Source of the DNA: Varroa destructor
Lineage: Eukaryota; Arthropoda; Arachnida; Mesostigmata; Varroidae
Assembly (NCBI RefSeq): GCF_002443255.2
Contig: NW_019211460.1
Span: 26,332,882-26,396,881, forward strand
Direction of reading: 5' to 3'
DNA length: 64,000 nt
The notes under the pieces are model-generated. The model saw only the letters and a list, made by a program, of their open reading frames with translations. It was not told the origin of the DNA and did not search any database. Each line of letters opens with the position of its first letter. The stretch's first letter is position 1. Positions 27,733 through 39,688 of the stretch are shown in pieces. The position numbers were made by a program, and so were the translations under genes.

Positions 27733-27941
27733 GCCAAATCAGAGGCTGACTTTGCAAGCAAAAAGCAGTATCGAGCTCAACGTTGAAAATTCGCGTACAT
27801 TTCCCGTTCGAGACCGTCGACGTTAATCAAGCAGAAGCGGCATCGCTAAAGTCCATGGATCTTTCAAAGAAATCACCGCGAAAGGGATGTTGGCGAGCAC
27901 GGACAGTAGAATTCAACATGCATTACTTGCGAATCGGATGA
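27733..27941 (+). CDS. Possible exon(s) after a strong acceptor, unrecognised
   Basis: The acceptor gtgctttcgccctcttcag ends at 27732. In one frame it is followed by 17 codons ending in a basic tail (SKKQYRAQR) and a TGA at 27784-27786. In another frame, open from 27750, 63 codons run to a TGA at 27939-27941 (KIRVHFPFETVDVNQAEAA and onward, with an internal ATG at 27855 in good context). The two are mutually exclusive. No homolog is recognised. Confidence 0.15.
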
Positions 27942-30900
27942 GAAGACCACAACTTGAGAAGGGAGATGCTGGAGAAAAATCTGACCTTCTTTCCGGGTGG
28001 TTCCAATAAATCTGGACAATAGTTGAGATATTTGAGAGCGAAAGATAGTAAGTTTCAAATCTATGAACTTCATTCAAATCGCTTCGTTACTCACTTGCGT
28101 TTGCTGTTATATCCTTCATTTTGCCATTTGTTAAATTAAAAAGATGGCACGTAAGCTATAGCGTGTTTTTGCTCGTGCTAAGAATGCAGACGTGGCTCAA
28201 CAATCAGATCCATGATATTCGATATGCTAACATATGATAATATCCACATACGGGCAAATAATATTCACAAAATGATACCCTCATCAGGTCCGTATACCGG
28301 AAGTTTTTGAGTGCTGGAACGCACTTGGTGCTTTGGCTTCTTCACACAAACGCAAGAGGAAAACCAACAATTTCTTGGAAACCCGCCTAATTCAACTGGG
28401 ATAGTTGTCTATTGTGTCTGTCTTTTTGACGCTCCACGCAGCGGCCGCTCATGGCAGTGATCATTCACCCACAGCTCACCCAGCCTCTTTAGAGTTTATT
28501 CGACACAACTGTGAGATATGTTGCCTTTGCTATTTGTTTCGAATCTTTCTGTCCAAAGCTTGAATTCCTGAATCGCGCCAAATAAATGGGGTCCTAGGCC
28601 TCACGGCTGGCGGAATCATGCATGGAAATCACGCACCACCCCATCCGCTTTCTATCTCCACAAAGGACCGATTGAATCGAACATTGATACCATGAGGCTA
28701 ACACACTACAACGTCATTGGCCGTGCTCTCTATATGCTAGCACGGATGGGCTACAGGCGCATACAGCTCTTCCACCTACCACTCCATTTGGTGAGCTAGA
28801 TATTACAAACGAAGGGGGGGGGGTCACAGCGAGTCAAGTCGGGCCGAATTTCGAGCACCAAGGCTCATCAAGGAACTGTTATAGAGGATGAGAAGAAGGA
28901 AAAAATAAATTAGGCTTTAAATTGTAGTTTGCACGGTAGTCTGGTGCGCTGAACTAGATCAGAGTTTGCTCCTGGCGGGCTCTTCCTTGGCAACGCTGCG
29001 CAGACTGAGAGGAAATAGATAGCAGGCGACTTCCTCGTTACGAGGCTGATCGATCCCCAATATCTGGGGTGAGGCCGTAGCAGCAGTAGAATCAGAATTG
29101 GCATCGGTGCTATTCTAATTACCTCTACCAATATTGCTCCGGCAAGGTGGTGTCGAAGGGCAAACTGCGGGTGCTAGCCGCAATTGCGCCAGCTGTAAAC
29201 TCGGTGTGGGGCATTAGAGTAAGGATACGGAGTGAAAATAGGAGTAGGTAGCCTGATAGCGAGAGGGACAGTATGATATTGTCTGCTGACCGCGGTGCGA
29301 CGCCATTAAATGTCAGATGCATCTGCGGCGGCATTTAGTACAGGTGTGGTGAAAGTTCAGGTGGCTTCCAGCCACTTGAACTTGCCACCAGTAGGTCCAC
29401 TATAGTTGCTGTTGCGTTTGATGGCGTTTGCCGGTTGGCAGCGCTCCAGGTACGGCATGTGTGGACGTGGATGGCGCTCTATTTCTCTCTGGTATTGACT
29501 ATTCGGTTCACTTCGGAACAGGCTGCTTGCTAGATGAGTCGGTCCGCTTCTGCGAGATACTTTCCGTGCGAACCGGATTAGACTTGAGAGGCAAGCTTAA
29601 AGGCCGCGAAATGAGACAACGTATAGTGGAGGAAAATTGAAAGAGCAATCGCGGCTACCGACTGCGCATGGAAATGCTTCTATGCCTGTACCTCACAAAT
29701 CCCTGGGACTGTCCAGGGCCAAGAAAAATGAATATAGATTGGCTGCCATCGGATGCAAGCGAACAGTTACAGAATGCAAAACGCATGTACAACCAGAGCG
29801 TGTACAAGCACACAAGAAGAAGAAACTTGGCGACGAAATTGGTATATATTAGACACAAGCAGGAAGGGAGCATCAATCGGCGCATCTGTTTGTCCCCCTT
29901 TCTAATAATCTATGATAAGCATGTACGTGTAATTAGATAAATAATGAACCCTTGTGGGCTCGTGCGCTGACGGGCGAATTTTATTGCCTGTTTCTCGATT
30001 GACTCGATTCTCTCGGCTTTCGTCGATGCTCACGGTAGCATTACCTTATGAACTTCATATAGTAGTTGGCATCGAACTTATACGAAGCAGTATCGAAGGC
30101 AGATTAACGTGATTTGACTAGAAGGTCTGTGCACTCTAACGAGAGGTTAGGGACTTTTCGGTCTTATTATTGTGATGTCCTGCTTCAACTGATGGTTGTT
30201 GATAGACCGACGGTGTCACAGGTTGTCAGCCGTGAGGTGCCGGTACGTGACTCAATCAACTGTAGGCATGATTTCCCTTCGCGGAAGCAAACTAATGTAA
30301 ATATCTAATATACTAATAATATCTCTATTACGAAAGTCAGTTTTTTACTATTTTATATGCTAAAAGACCATGTGATCTAGAGGACATCTATAATATTACG
30401 TAATGTGGCCTCGTTCGCGATCATAAATGTAACGATGGTTTTTGTTCAAGTCTAGATTTCTAGACCTTAAATCAAAGCTATCTTGAAAGCAAGAATCGAG
30501 AGTTTAAAGGTTTATATTAGAAGCGGAACCCACAAACTCGCGGACTGGCGCATGTTAGACCTGATTAAATGTATGGCGTTCCCGCTGCCATCGCCACCAC
30601 GGGCAGACCAATAGTCCTATTATTCCGACTACGTACACTGCAGGAATCGTTTCGACTACCATGAGATTTTTGTAGCCTCAGCATAAGCGGATTAGAACAA
30701 GGGGTACCAGACATGTAAAACAGTTAGAATCTACGGAGTGGTCCTCCGGCCGAAGGTTGCTGCTGTCGAGACTAATAAGTACCGTGAGCCCTCGAACGTA
30801 CTTCACCGAATACAACTATTAAGAAACGTAACTGAGAGCAAAACAGAATGTTTCGGAGACAACAGACGATTCTGTCCCTGTAGAGGACTCGTTTTTGTTT

Positions 30901-32081
30901 TATTTGCCCGGTTCTGGCTGTGGGCTTTTTTTATACAGCAACCGAACGATAATGCTGTGCCTGCAAGCCGTGGCGTTTGCTTATCAAGTTTTCCACAGTT
31001 TATATATTGGTTACGGACCTTTTTCAATCATTCGTACACTGGTTCCATATGTGTACATTCTTTTTGTAGGTCAATCATGAGGTCTAGTTTCTTTATTGAG
31101 ACGCAAGAAGCGTAATTCTATTATAGTCATCCGGCACGTTGCGCTTATGATCTACCGATAACATGTTTAATGCCGTTTGGCCTAATACTTACTGATTAGC
31201 ATGTGCGAGATCTTCTACGGCAGAAAACGCAATAAGATAACTGCAGTGGTATGGAATAAAGCAGGAAGAAACAACCGGCTCCAACCAGACAAGGAATATC
31301 CATTTCGATTATATCGGTATTAGATCGGTATAACTGGAACATTTGTGGCGTTTATGCTCGCAAGGAACAACCACAGCGATTGAAGCAGGCCAGCGGATAT
31401 TTCCCAGATAGAAAGGCGTATATTGAGTTGGGGCTTATTCGATCCTATTCGCCGGATTTATATGCCACTTTACAGGCTACCTAGATAGCATACCCATACG
31501 AGGTCTAATCACTGCTGTGTAAATAAGAATTTCACGTAGGCCACAGTACGCTATGCCTATACAACCTTAGTGTACATGAGTAAAGAACATGGCAATTATT
31601 TGGCAGAAAAAAACGATGGCAACTGCGACAATCTCATCAAACTCTGCGGGCATCTAGTGAACGCTCTTGCAAAGGCGAAACACAGTAAAATAGAGTGTAG
31701 TTGAAGGCCAGGCCAAGCCAACTAGCTTGGAAGGCTATTACTGTCATGGGTCCTATCGCCCTCATCAGGTTGCCTACTAACGGATTTATGCGAGAAACAA
31801 TGGCCAAAGCGGTGAGTTGCAGAGGGCTTAACGTATTTGCGTGGTTCCTACTCGTGCTGTTTCGGCTGCTGCTACCACTAACATAAAAGATGACGCTGCT
31901 CGGTGTGTTGTAGCGATTGCAGCTGTCTTATCTAGTACTCCTTGTGACCTCGCCCTTGATAAAAGAAAAGTAGTCAGGGAAGAATTGCTGCGGTCTTCTT
32001 GACCTACCAACCTATTTGAATTTGGGTTTAGAGAAGCAGAACGCATTTCGGCTGCTCCCGCTGTTTAAAGGGTTGGTATGA
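27942..32081. other. No recognisable gene
   Basis: Open frames are short and several overlap on both strands (for example 29637-29940). One + frame of 125 codons at 30738-31115 has a hydrophobic middle but no domain. A run of nine G lies near 28815-28823. Confidence 0.5.
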
Positions 32082-32398
32082 TCCGATGATATTTCATCCG
32101 CTGGCTCAGCTCCGCTGCGGAGCATCTACAAGTACCCTTGCCGTCTTCCTCAGCCACTTCTGTTTCGGAGGAAAAGCTTCCACTGCCGTGTGGAAGCCGC
32201 TACCTTAGTGGGTTCCCGTACCTTCGGCGGTACTGACTTGTCGAAGAACGATGTGATAGCTCCTACTCTGCCCTGGCCATCATTGCAGAAGCAAGGGCAA
32301 CCGTCGCCACTGCCGTTCGCTCCGGTCATGCCCGTACGAGTAAGTTTACGGGAGTAGCCAAGGGGCCACTTTTTTAGAATTGTGGGGCTGGGTAATGG
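32082..32398. other. GC-rich island open on both strands, possible exon
   Basis: On + a frame is open from 32082 to 32357 and meets a consensus donor (CCCGTACGA|GTAAGT, exon end 32339, phase 0). A possible acceptor is ctggctcag at 32109. On - a frame of 82 codons runs 32398-32150. It is Gly/Cys-rich (GANGSGDGCPCFCNDGQGR) and contains a possible donor AAG|GTACGG. Neither frame has a recognised domain. The + reading is slightly favoured because of its donor. Confidence 0.2.
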
Positions 32399-33328
32399 TC
32401 ACTCACAACTTTTATCTTCAATTCCGGCTAACGGAGCCATCGGGGCCATAAGTGCGTATTCCTGTATTCTGTTCTTTGCTACTCTACTACTGCTGCTGCT
32501 GCTGTCTCTGGAACTGGGGTGGATGTAGAGGCGGTAGCTGCTCTTATGATAAAAAGCGCATAAGTGTTGTGGCGGGCTTGAGGGAAATCGAGTCCGATGT
32601 AAGATGGCAGACGGCAGCCCAAAAGCGTTTGTGAGATCTTTTCAAGAACAGCGTTATTATTTCGTATATGAAGCTTGCAAAATTATTCAGCGCAAAAACG
32701 TACGACATTACTACAAAATTAGATATGTGTAGTAAGTTTGTACTGTAAGCTCAAAAGCCTCACTATCTATTATCAACCATGGAAATACACACGGCGACAA
32801 AATTAACTAGTCCATAGTGGAATTAAGTAGGTTATAGATAAATAGAATGCTTAGCTCCTTTGAATTTGAAATTGAAATTCTCCTAATTTATCGATTGATT
32901 GATTAATGAGCAGAGAAACAAAGCAATGTCAGTAGCTCCCTGTTTACTAAATCAGTCGGCGAAACTTTTGTACACATAGCAAAGACATTATGATTTTGGT
33001 GCACACTTCGCAACCATAAGAGCGGTTAAGGAATTGCTTTATCTGCAATTCGTTTGAAGGATCTCCTTGAAAGTGTCGCTGCTGCGCTCGTCTAAAACCG
33101 GTAAACCACTAAAAACATCTCCGCCACTAAGAAGCGACGGGGCTCCACTTGCAATCGGATGCTACACAGTATCGGAGGGCTCACGCTTGTGTTTAGTTAC
33201 AGCGTCTCCGTCGCTCAAACACTTCTTGCCTACTTAGACATGAGACTGGAGCCATTATTTGGGGGCCGGGAGACTTAGGCGAGGGAAAGCGGCCTCGTTA
33301 AGACGTCGGCCTCAACAACGACGCATAG

Positions 33329-33538
33329 CACCGGTTGGATGTAACTGGAAATAGATACAAGCGCTGGGAACCAAAGTACACTGCCGAATGGGATTGCAAG
33401 ATGGCCTATCCTTACAGGCCTTACAACAACGCCTCACAGATTAAGGTAAGACTCACAGAGACGGGCGGATCTAGAGCAAGAAGGGTTGTGCAGCAAATAC
33501 ATCCTGAGAGGTTTAAGGGCCCCATGCTTAGTACCTAG
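33329..33538 (+). CDS. Possible exon or short open frame rich in Tyr/Arg, unrecognised
   Basis: The frame is open from 33329 to a TAG at 33536-33538. It reads through YKRWEPKYTAEWDCKMAYPY and then meets a near-perfect donor (ATTAAG|GTAAGA, exon end 33445, phase 0). The best acceptor is a weak ggaaatag at 33354. If unspliced, the frame continues for 31 more codons. Trp/Tyr-rich composition is unusual for a random frame. No family match is recognised. Confidence 0.2.
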   Translation, partial: HRLDVTGNRYKRWEPKYTAEWDCKMAYPYRPYNNASQIKVRLTETGGSRARRVVQQIHPERFKGPMLST

Positions 33539-36500
33539 CGAGCATTTACATTAAGATTAGATACACAACTTCATTTCGGTAGTTACGCACCGACATAGTG
33601 TACAGGTCGGCAGCGATAACCGCGCTTTTAAAGGTCGAAGCTTGTCGCCCCTTTCTGGTTTTCGGTTACCTATCTGTCTGGGACACTTATATGATACGGG
33701 AAGTTGTTCCGCAATAAGCGCTGCTGTCGTTGACCCGCCAACCATTTGAAATAAGCGGAACGCCTGCCATTGCCAGGAAGTGGACTAGCAGATGATTCAG
33801 TGTAGATTCTAGTGGATTCGTGAGAATACGGGCGCGGGTTAACGATAGCGGACAATACGTATTCAAGGTAAGCCGCTCTGTCTTGGTACCGTTCGTGTTA
33901 AGGGCCAATAGTTGACCACAAGAAAGGTGCGCGGTTACTGCCGTCGGTGATACTAAGCTGGTATCATTTCTGTACCATGAATTTTGATGATAGCTGCTAT
34001 AACGAGGTAGATGTCTTTGTGCAGGAAGCATTATAGCAATTATAGCCGTAGAAATGATAATACTGGTAAATGCCCAGTGCAATAGGTACGCGAGGATTTG
34101 AGCAATATGACTATGCTTGAGTCGCAATACAATGATGAGGGGATGAAGAACAATAAGCTAGATTTGCGGTTGTAGGGAGCTGACTCAATGCTTTAACCAC
34201 AAATAGAACTGTATGGAAAAGTTTTATGGAAAAAAATGGCTTCCCGATGACGACAAGACAAAATCTTAGAAACGAAAAACGTTCCATGTAAACATCTGCA
34301 CATCTACAAGTAGCACTCGGCAACGAATAAGTACACTTCTAATATATCGATATGTATTGTAAATAAATATATGTGAACCACATGAAATGTAATTTGGAGA
34401 CAGGCTCAATGGGATTTTGACATTAACGGCGGTGTAACTCATACCTATTAATACATATTAACTTTTCAGTTCAATATCTTTCTGTGTTCTGCTTTGTAAA
34501 AGGATGAGCACACAGGAATAATTTGGGTACGAGTAAATAATAATAAAGTTCTAATAAGTAGGGAAGTAAAGGAATACTTATGGACCAGCACATATCCCAT
34601 ATGCTATGCATTATGTACCGTATAGCGGCTGAGCATATTTTTGTGTGAGACCATTGAGATTGTTCCCGCCAGACGAGACACACGAGTCGCTCGCAGAATC
34701 CACTCAATAGCCTGCCTGACGATGAATTATGCCTCGAATTAAAATGTTCACCAATACACATGTGTCAACATGCCGACTTCTAGTAGTTCTAGAGTTCTTC
34801 GACTTAGGTTCTTTCGCACTTCTTTTCCTAGCCGTCGTAAAAATCAAACAGCTGATACGTTGAGCATCTCCGCCACAAGTAATTCTATTATTCCAAGGTA
34901 TTTTCGAATGATGTGGGGCCGCTGCAACGGCAGCAGTATTCTAATTTGGTTTGCAGATGAAGCATGTTAATTGAACGGGGTTGTCGCTTCTCGGTTAAGT
35001 ACATTGTGCCCATGGAGCTATGTTTACCATACAGCTATCAAGCCATACAGGCCTAGTGGCCAACGTTGCCAGGCGCCAAAAGAAAATCGTCCTTATAGTT
35101 AATAACAGTACATGACGTCATCTTGCTCTTTCAATTGCGTCAACGACACTGTACAGTGTGACGAGCCGGCTGGAACATTTCTTCGGCTGCCAACGTGCCG
35201 TCTCGACATGACGTTATTAGTGGCCAGTGAAGATCACTGCAATAGTACTAAGTAAGATTTTCGTGTCACACGCTACAACTACATTTATAAGAAGAGGAGA
35301 CGCCGCAAAAGTAAAAACGCACTTGGAAGTGAGCCTTAAGGAAGGCCTACTAGCGTGAGGGTCGGTCATTTATGAACATCTCAATAATTCTAACGAAGGT
35401 ATGAAGTTGAGTCGCTGACAAGTCATTGTGCTCCTGCGGGCTAGGAAGAACGGCCATCGCCGGCTCGAAGTCTTAAACCTTTCCAAATGCCTTCTTTGCC
35501 AGCTTCTTTGCCTAACAGGCAGCACTGTTTCCACACATCGGTAACCTCCACTCTGTTGGGGGTTTATCCGCCCGTCCCTTCATTTTTATTACCAGCCCTA
35601 AACAAGGTCAATGTTTGGGCTTGTTCATTTATCTCGCCACCGGCAAACCATAGCACGGACCAAGTCACCCTTTTTTAGAGCCCGTTTGTTTCATCCTACT
35701 ATGGACATTCTCAATTTAAGACAGCCCGCACTTGCTGCTACTAGCAGTCGCTACCATTGCTGCTATTGGATCCTGGTAGTTGTCAAGGACGCGCAGCGGG
35801 CACGATTGTCGAATGGGCCACGGAGGAGGCGTTGAGGGGTAAAAGAGAAAGGAAGAAGCAGTACGCCGAAGCAGGATAGTACAGGGTAGTTTAAGACGGG
35901 TGACGTTGGGCCATAAGGCCGTAGTTTAGCCACCATAACATCTCTAGCGATCATAACGAGCCCTTGCTGCCATTGCTACTAGACTTACTGTACTGTCATG
36001 TAAAAAGAGTGCCCTCCTGGATGACGTGACACTCAGCTTGTTTTGCCTTTTTGCTAAAACACTTTTGCACGCCGCACGCACTGCTAGCAGCTGATGGCGC
36101 CGCTGCCGCCTTGTCCTATTGTTCTCTTATCCATCAGCCTTCGCCCCGTGACAATGGGACGAAACGGTGCCGGGCGTCCAGCTACGCCGAGATACATGCA
36201 GCTGTAGAAAAAGGAAATATTGTTTTTAGTACCCAATAGGACAGCAGAGTTATGATATCAGACACAAGTAGCAATACGAAAGTGCGGATGAAAAAACAAA
36301 GAAAAAAAGAAGAAAAAGGGAAACACCTCGTCTACCTTTGTCTTGTACGTGAATGCTAAGGGGTCAACGTATCTCATGAAAGTCGGTTTGCGCGCGCTTC
36401 GCGTAACTAAGACAAGTGCTGCTTAGACTGTTGTTAGTCTGCTTTTTCTACGAACTACGCTCGTGATTATAACACGTACATGTATAATCACTATATGCAC

Positions 36501-37389
36501 AAGCACTGAAGTGAGATAAATAAAGCGGCTAAAGTTCGTCGTCAATCATTTGTCAGTCAAAAGGAATATACTTTATAGAATACTTTAGTAAAGGCCATGG
36601 CACCAGCTTAGCGCTATAGTTAGATATAATCGTCTGCACTACACCAGCTGAGTTCTGCCCTGCTGATATACTGAGTGGCCCTTATGGATGGAATAAGATC
36701 CGTTATGTAACTATATAGTTGGCGTACCCATTGTTTTGTACTAGAGAATTCTCTATAATACATACACTCTTAGTTGAAGATATATTTACGCAGAGATTAG
36801 GCGATCACCACCTACTGATACGATATCACCACCACGGTAACCTTGGCAATACGACTACAAGACTTTAGATCAAGCCATTATATAGGATAGGACTCATTTG
36901 TAAAAATTTGCGGCAGCAGCACGAGTAATTGCTATAGCGGTGAGTGCAGCTTTACTTCTTCGACAACGACGATAGCGGGCAGGCGTATTCCCCGAACTAA
37001 AGGGAATTTCTGCCTACGCTGACCAGTTTCAATGCGCTGCTGGTACAAGCGAGCTCTTTACGTCGCTGGTCGCTCAAAGCGCTGAACAATGGTTCTCTTT
37101 CGGTGCTTATAGCTTGTGCCTATCGCTAACGCAGGGCAACAGGGCAAGCACTTCGCCACCGGAGGTGACTTGTGCTGGCAAGGCGAGTCGCAAAAAGAAG
37201 TGTAGAGTCCTTTCCATCCTTCTCGTTATCAGTTAAAGATAACGCTTACAATTTTTATACTTTCAATTTTTCAATGAAGACAATCCCGGAAGGGAGCTTA
37301 CATGTATTTCAGCACACTGTTTAGTCAAATACAAATACGAACACATAAGCGCGTTAACTAGATACTCTGGCAGCGGGCACTTCTCATCA
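33539..37389. other. No recognisable gene
   Basis: A - strand frame of 146 codons (34127-33687) and + frames at 35487-35678 and 35611-35835 have no domain and are within chance length. A purine-rich A/G tract lies near 36290-36330. Confidence 0.5.
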
Positions 37390-37686
37390 ATGCTGACGGC
37401 CGATAGGGTTGGAGTTCGGCCGACTTCGTGTTCTCCGTGTGTTCACACTGAAGCTTGTCGGTGGCTGCTTCTTCTCGTAGAAAGAAAGTTCTTAAAAAAC
37501 TTTCCAAGTCGCTTTTCTGTTAAGTGGATCTTTACGCGTAAGGTGGTCCTGAGGCTTCCTTACCCACCTGACTTACACCCACATATCTATGAATGCCTTG
37601 AAATGCTTTGTGAAGATGCGGGCTTATTCAATATACGAAGCTTCAGAGTTTGTACTGTGGTGGACGCTTGCTCCTGGAGGGTATAG
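37390..37686 (+). CDS. Hypothetical 98-residue open frame with a mariner-like YxPDLxPxxY motif
   Basis: An ATG opens 98 codons. Residues 58-67 read YPPDLHPHIY, resembling the YSPDLAPxDY signature of mariner/Tc1 transposases. The surrounding signature residues are not found: there is no HDNARPH motif upstream in any frame I checked, and the conserved Trp spacing is off. It is therefore either a much decayed mariner fragment or coincidence. No inverted terminal repeats were seen nearby. Confidence 0.12.
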   Translation: MLTADRVGVRPTSCSPCVHTEACRWLLLLVERKFLKNFPSRFSVKWIFTRKVVLRLPYPPDLHPHIYECLEMLCEDAGLFNIRSFRVCTVVDACSWRV

Positions 37687-38055
37687 GTAATGTAGGCACA
37701 TAAAGTGAAGCGATGCATAGGTGCTTCGATGGATCGAAGGTTTGAACGACTGGAGGGTTTGGAGCACTTCAAAGGACAGCAATTTCTTTGCTGAAGAGAT
37801 AGTTTTCAACAAATAAGTGGTTCTATTATGGGTTGATTCGACTTCACTGTCTTGGTTGATGGGTTATGGTTTGTTTGTCCAAAGCGGTCGGTCATCAACT
37901 TACGTTCGATGAATCCTGCTTTTATCGTCCTTTGATCTATTATTTGCTTATATACAAGCGAAACTGCTGTTCCTGAGTTGTTTCCTATTAGCTCCGTATT
38001 GCATCTAGAATACTTCAGGCAGTCTCGTAGAAGACACGTATCGTAGACTGGCAAT

Positions 38056-38364
38056 TTGAACCGTAATAAATATTGGACAAACATAATCGGTTATAGTTGT
38101 TGTTTTTCCGGTACCGCCGCTGATCAGGTTCTCCGACCTTTGTTGGAGAGCATAATTCTGCCTCAGCGACATAAACCAGCTTGTATAATATGTAGGAATG
38201 TGGCGTTATACATCGAGAAGGGGCAGGCTGAAAGGTATCACTGTACTGTTCTGGTCGACCAAGGCTGGCAACTAACCAGATCAGCACACACAAATCCCAA
38301 TTTATTGATAGCGCCCCGGGGCACTACCATTACACATAATATGTTGTGTGCAGCACGTATATAG
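38056..38364 (+). CDS. Hypothetical open frame with a degenerate BED-finger-like segment
   Basis: The frame is open for 102 codons from a TTG. Residues 39-62 read HKPACIICRNVALYIEKG and then QAERYH. This aligns without gaps to the KPxCLIC and NLERH core of BED zinc fingers in hAT transposases and ZBED proteins, but the first zinc-binding His is Tyr and the second is missing. The aromatic residues normally upstream are also absent. If related, it is a non-functional relic. Part of the - strand is also open (38293-38015). Confidence 0.12.
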   Translation: MNRNKYWTNIIGYSCCFSGTAADQVLRPLLESIILPQRHKPACIICRNVALYIEKGQAERYHCTVLVDQGWQLTRSAHTNPNLLIAPRGTTITHNMLCAARI

Positions 38365-38721
38365 GAGAGGTTCAAGTCATACATTTAGTATTCAGCGCCA
38401 ATGGCAACACAAAAGTGGCTCTTGTGCAGAGGTAACCGTACAGATAATCTAAGCAAACCTCAGTTAATAAAAGCCAGACTGTCCCTTATTTATTATGCCA
38501 AATGGAACCAATTGCCGATATTGGGCTTACAACGAGTTTTAAAGGAAAATACGTTTAAGCTTGAATTCGAATTTTACGGTGGATACAAGCGAAGACTACC
38601 AAGGTAATTATCAAGATTTGCCAGCTACGTTATAATGCAATGTACATCTAATCATGAAGCTGTGCATGTTTCGTCTAGCTGATACCCTGGGAAACCCGAT
38701 CATTCGTAGCGTGGTAAGATT

Positions 38722-39306
38722 TTGAGTACACGTAATTTTGTTTTCAACTTATTCTGTTCCAGCCATTGCTTCTTTTGCCATTCTATACATGCACACATTC
38801 TATTTGGCTGTGTTTTGTTGGCACTTGCCTCGACAATGCGACGGAGCAGAGGGCCTGAAAATTGGAAGCACCTTGCCCCTCCTTCACCCATTGCTACTTT
38901 TCTGTTTCCAGCGAATTCAAACACGCTTCTTCACTTTGTAAGATTATTTTCCACTTATAGCGCGGGAACGGATTGGAATGAAAGCAAGGCTTTTTTAATC
39001 TGCGTCCTAATACGGGACTATTTACCTCACAGCGTACCAAACTGGACGAGGCACGTTTCACTTGCCTGGAAATCAACATCCCAAAGGGCGGTGTATCTCT
39101 ACTGCAGTAATTCTAGCCTGTTTGTACTGATACACGACGTTGAATCCCCCTATTTCGTTTTCCTTTCTACAGAATCACCGAGTTTAAGAAGGGTTCGCTT
39201 TTGCCCGAACGATGCCTTATATCCGACTCTGCCATCCACCAGTTGCTGTCGACTAGTGTTGCTGCCACCACACGCCGCGTTGCCTAAGGCTTCGATACAG
39301 ATTTGA
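38722..39306 (+). other. Longest open frame of the window (194 codons from TTG), probably not a gene as it stands
   Basis: The frame has no ATG start and encodes a peptide rich in Ser, Phe, Leu and Cys without a domain. Other frames within it look more exon-like. One follows the acceptor ttacctcacag (to 39041) and reads RTKLDEARFTCLEINIPKGG before a TAA. Another follows cctttctacag (39172) and reads ITEFKKGSLLPERCLISDSA and on to a TAA at 39285-39287. They could belong to a spliced gene, but no consistent donor joins them. Confidence 0.12.
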
Positions 39307-39472
39307 ATATTTCACTGTATTTGCTAGAGCTGCAGCTGAAAAGAAATTAACGTTACCTTCAAAAAGAGCTAGACGGTAAGGGAAGGCAGCGGGTAACCTA
39401 TGCACACAAGCCTATGAAACGAATTTTGCCCCGTGTCGAGTTGAACTATTCAGCATCACAAAAAAAGGTACG

Positions 39473-39688
39473 CTACCAGGTGTAGTCATATTGGAACCAA
39501 TGATGGCAGTCTCTGTGTATGTCCTCTGCCTCCGCCTGTGAGTACATGTCTATGAGGCAGCTCGGACACAAACTAGCGGTGTCCAAAGATTGTCCTCGAA
39601 GCTTTAGTCTTAGAGGCCATGGTGTCTGCCGGCGCTTTTGCAACCGACTTCGCTCTAGGTCGTTTTCATGAAGACAGGACCGGCACAA
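39473..39688 (-). CDS. Hypothetical Cys/His-rich open frame
   Basis: Seventy-one codons from a TTG to a TAG contain CRSCLHENDLER near the start and CPSCLIDMYSQAEAEDIHRD followed by CHHW near the end. Two CxxC pairs plus His/Cys suggest a zinc-binding arrangement, but the spacing fits no family that I recognise. A donor-like CTG|GTAGCG lies at the end. The opposite strand has a 43-codon frame from an ATG in good context at 39620, so coding strand is uncertain. Confidence 0.12.
   Translation of the reverse strand: MCRSCLHENDLERSRLQKRRQTPWPLRLKLRGQSLDTASLCPSCLIDMYSQAEAEDIHRDCHHWFQYDYTW

Noticed and set aside
33687..34127. 146-codon - strand frame as a gene
   Set aside because: The length is expected at random in 64 kb. 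It has no domain and no supporting splice or start context.
38722..39306. Longest open frame (194 codons) as a complete gene
   Set aside because: It has no ATG start, the composition is low-information, and by a rough count of six-frame codons and stop frequency a frame of about this length is borderline expected by chance.
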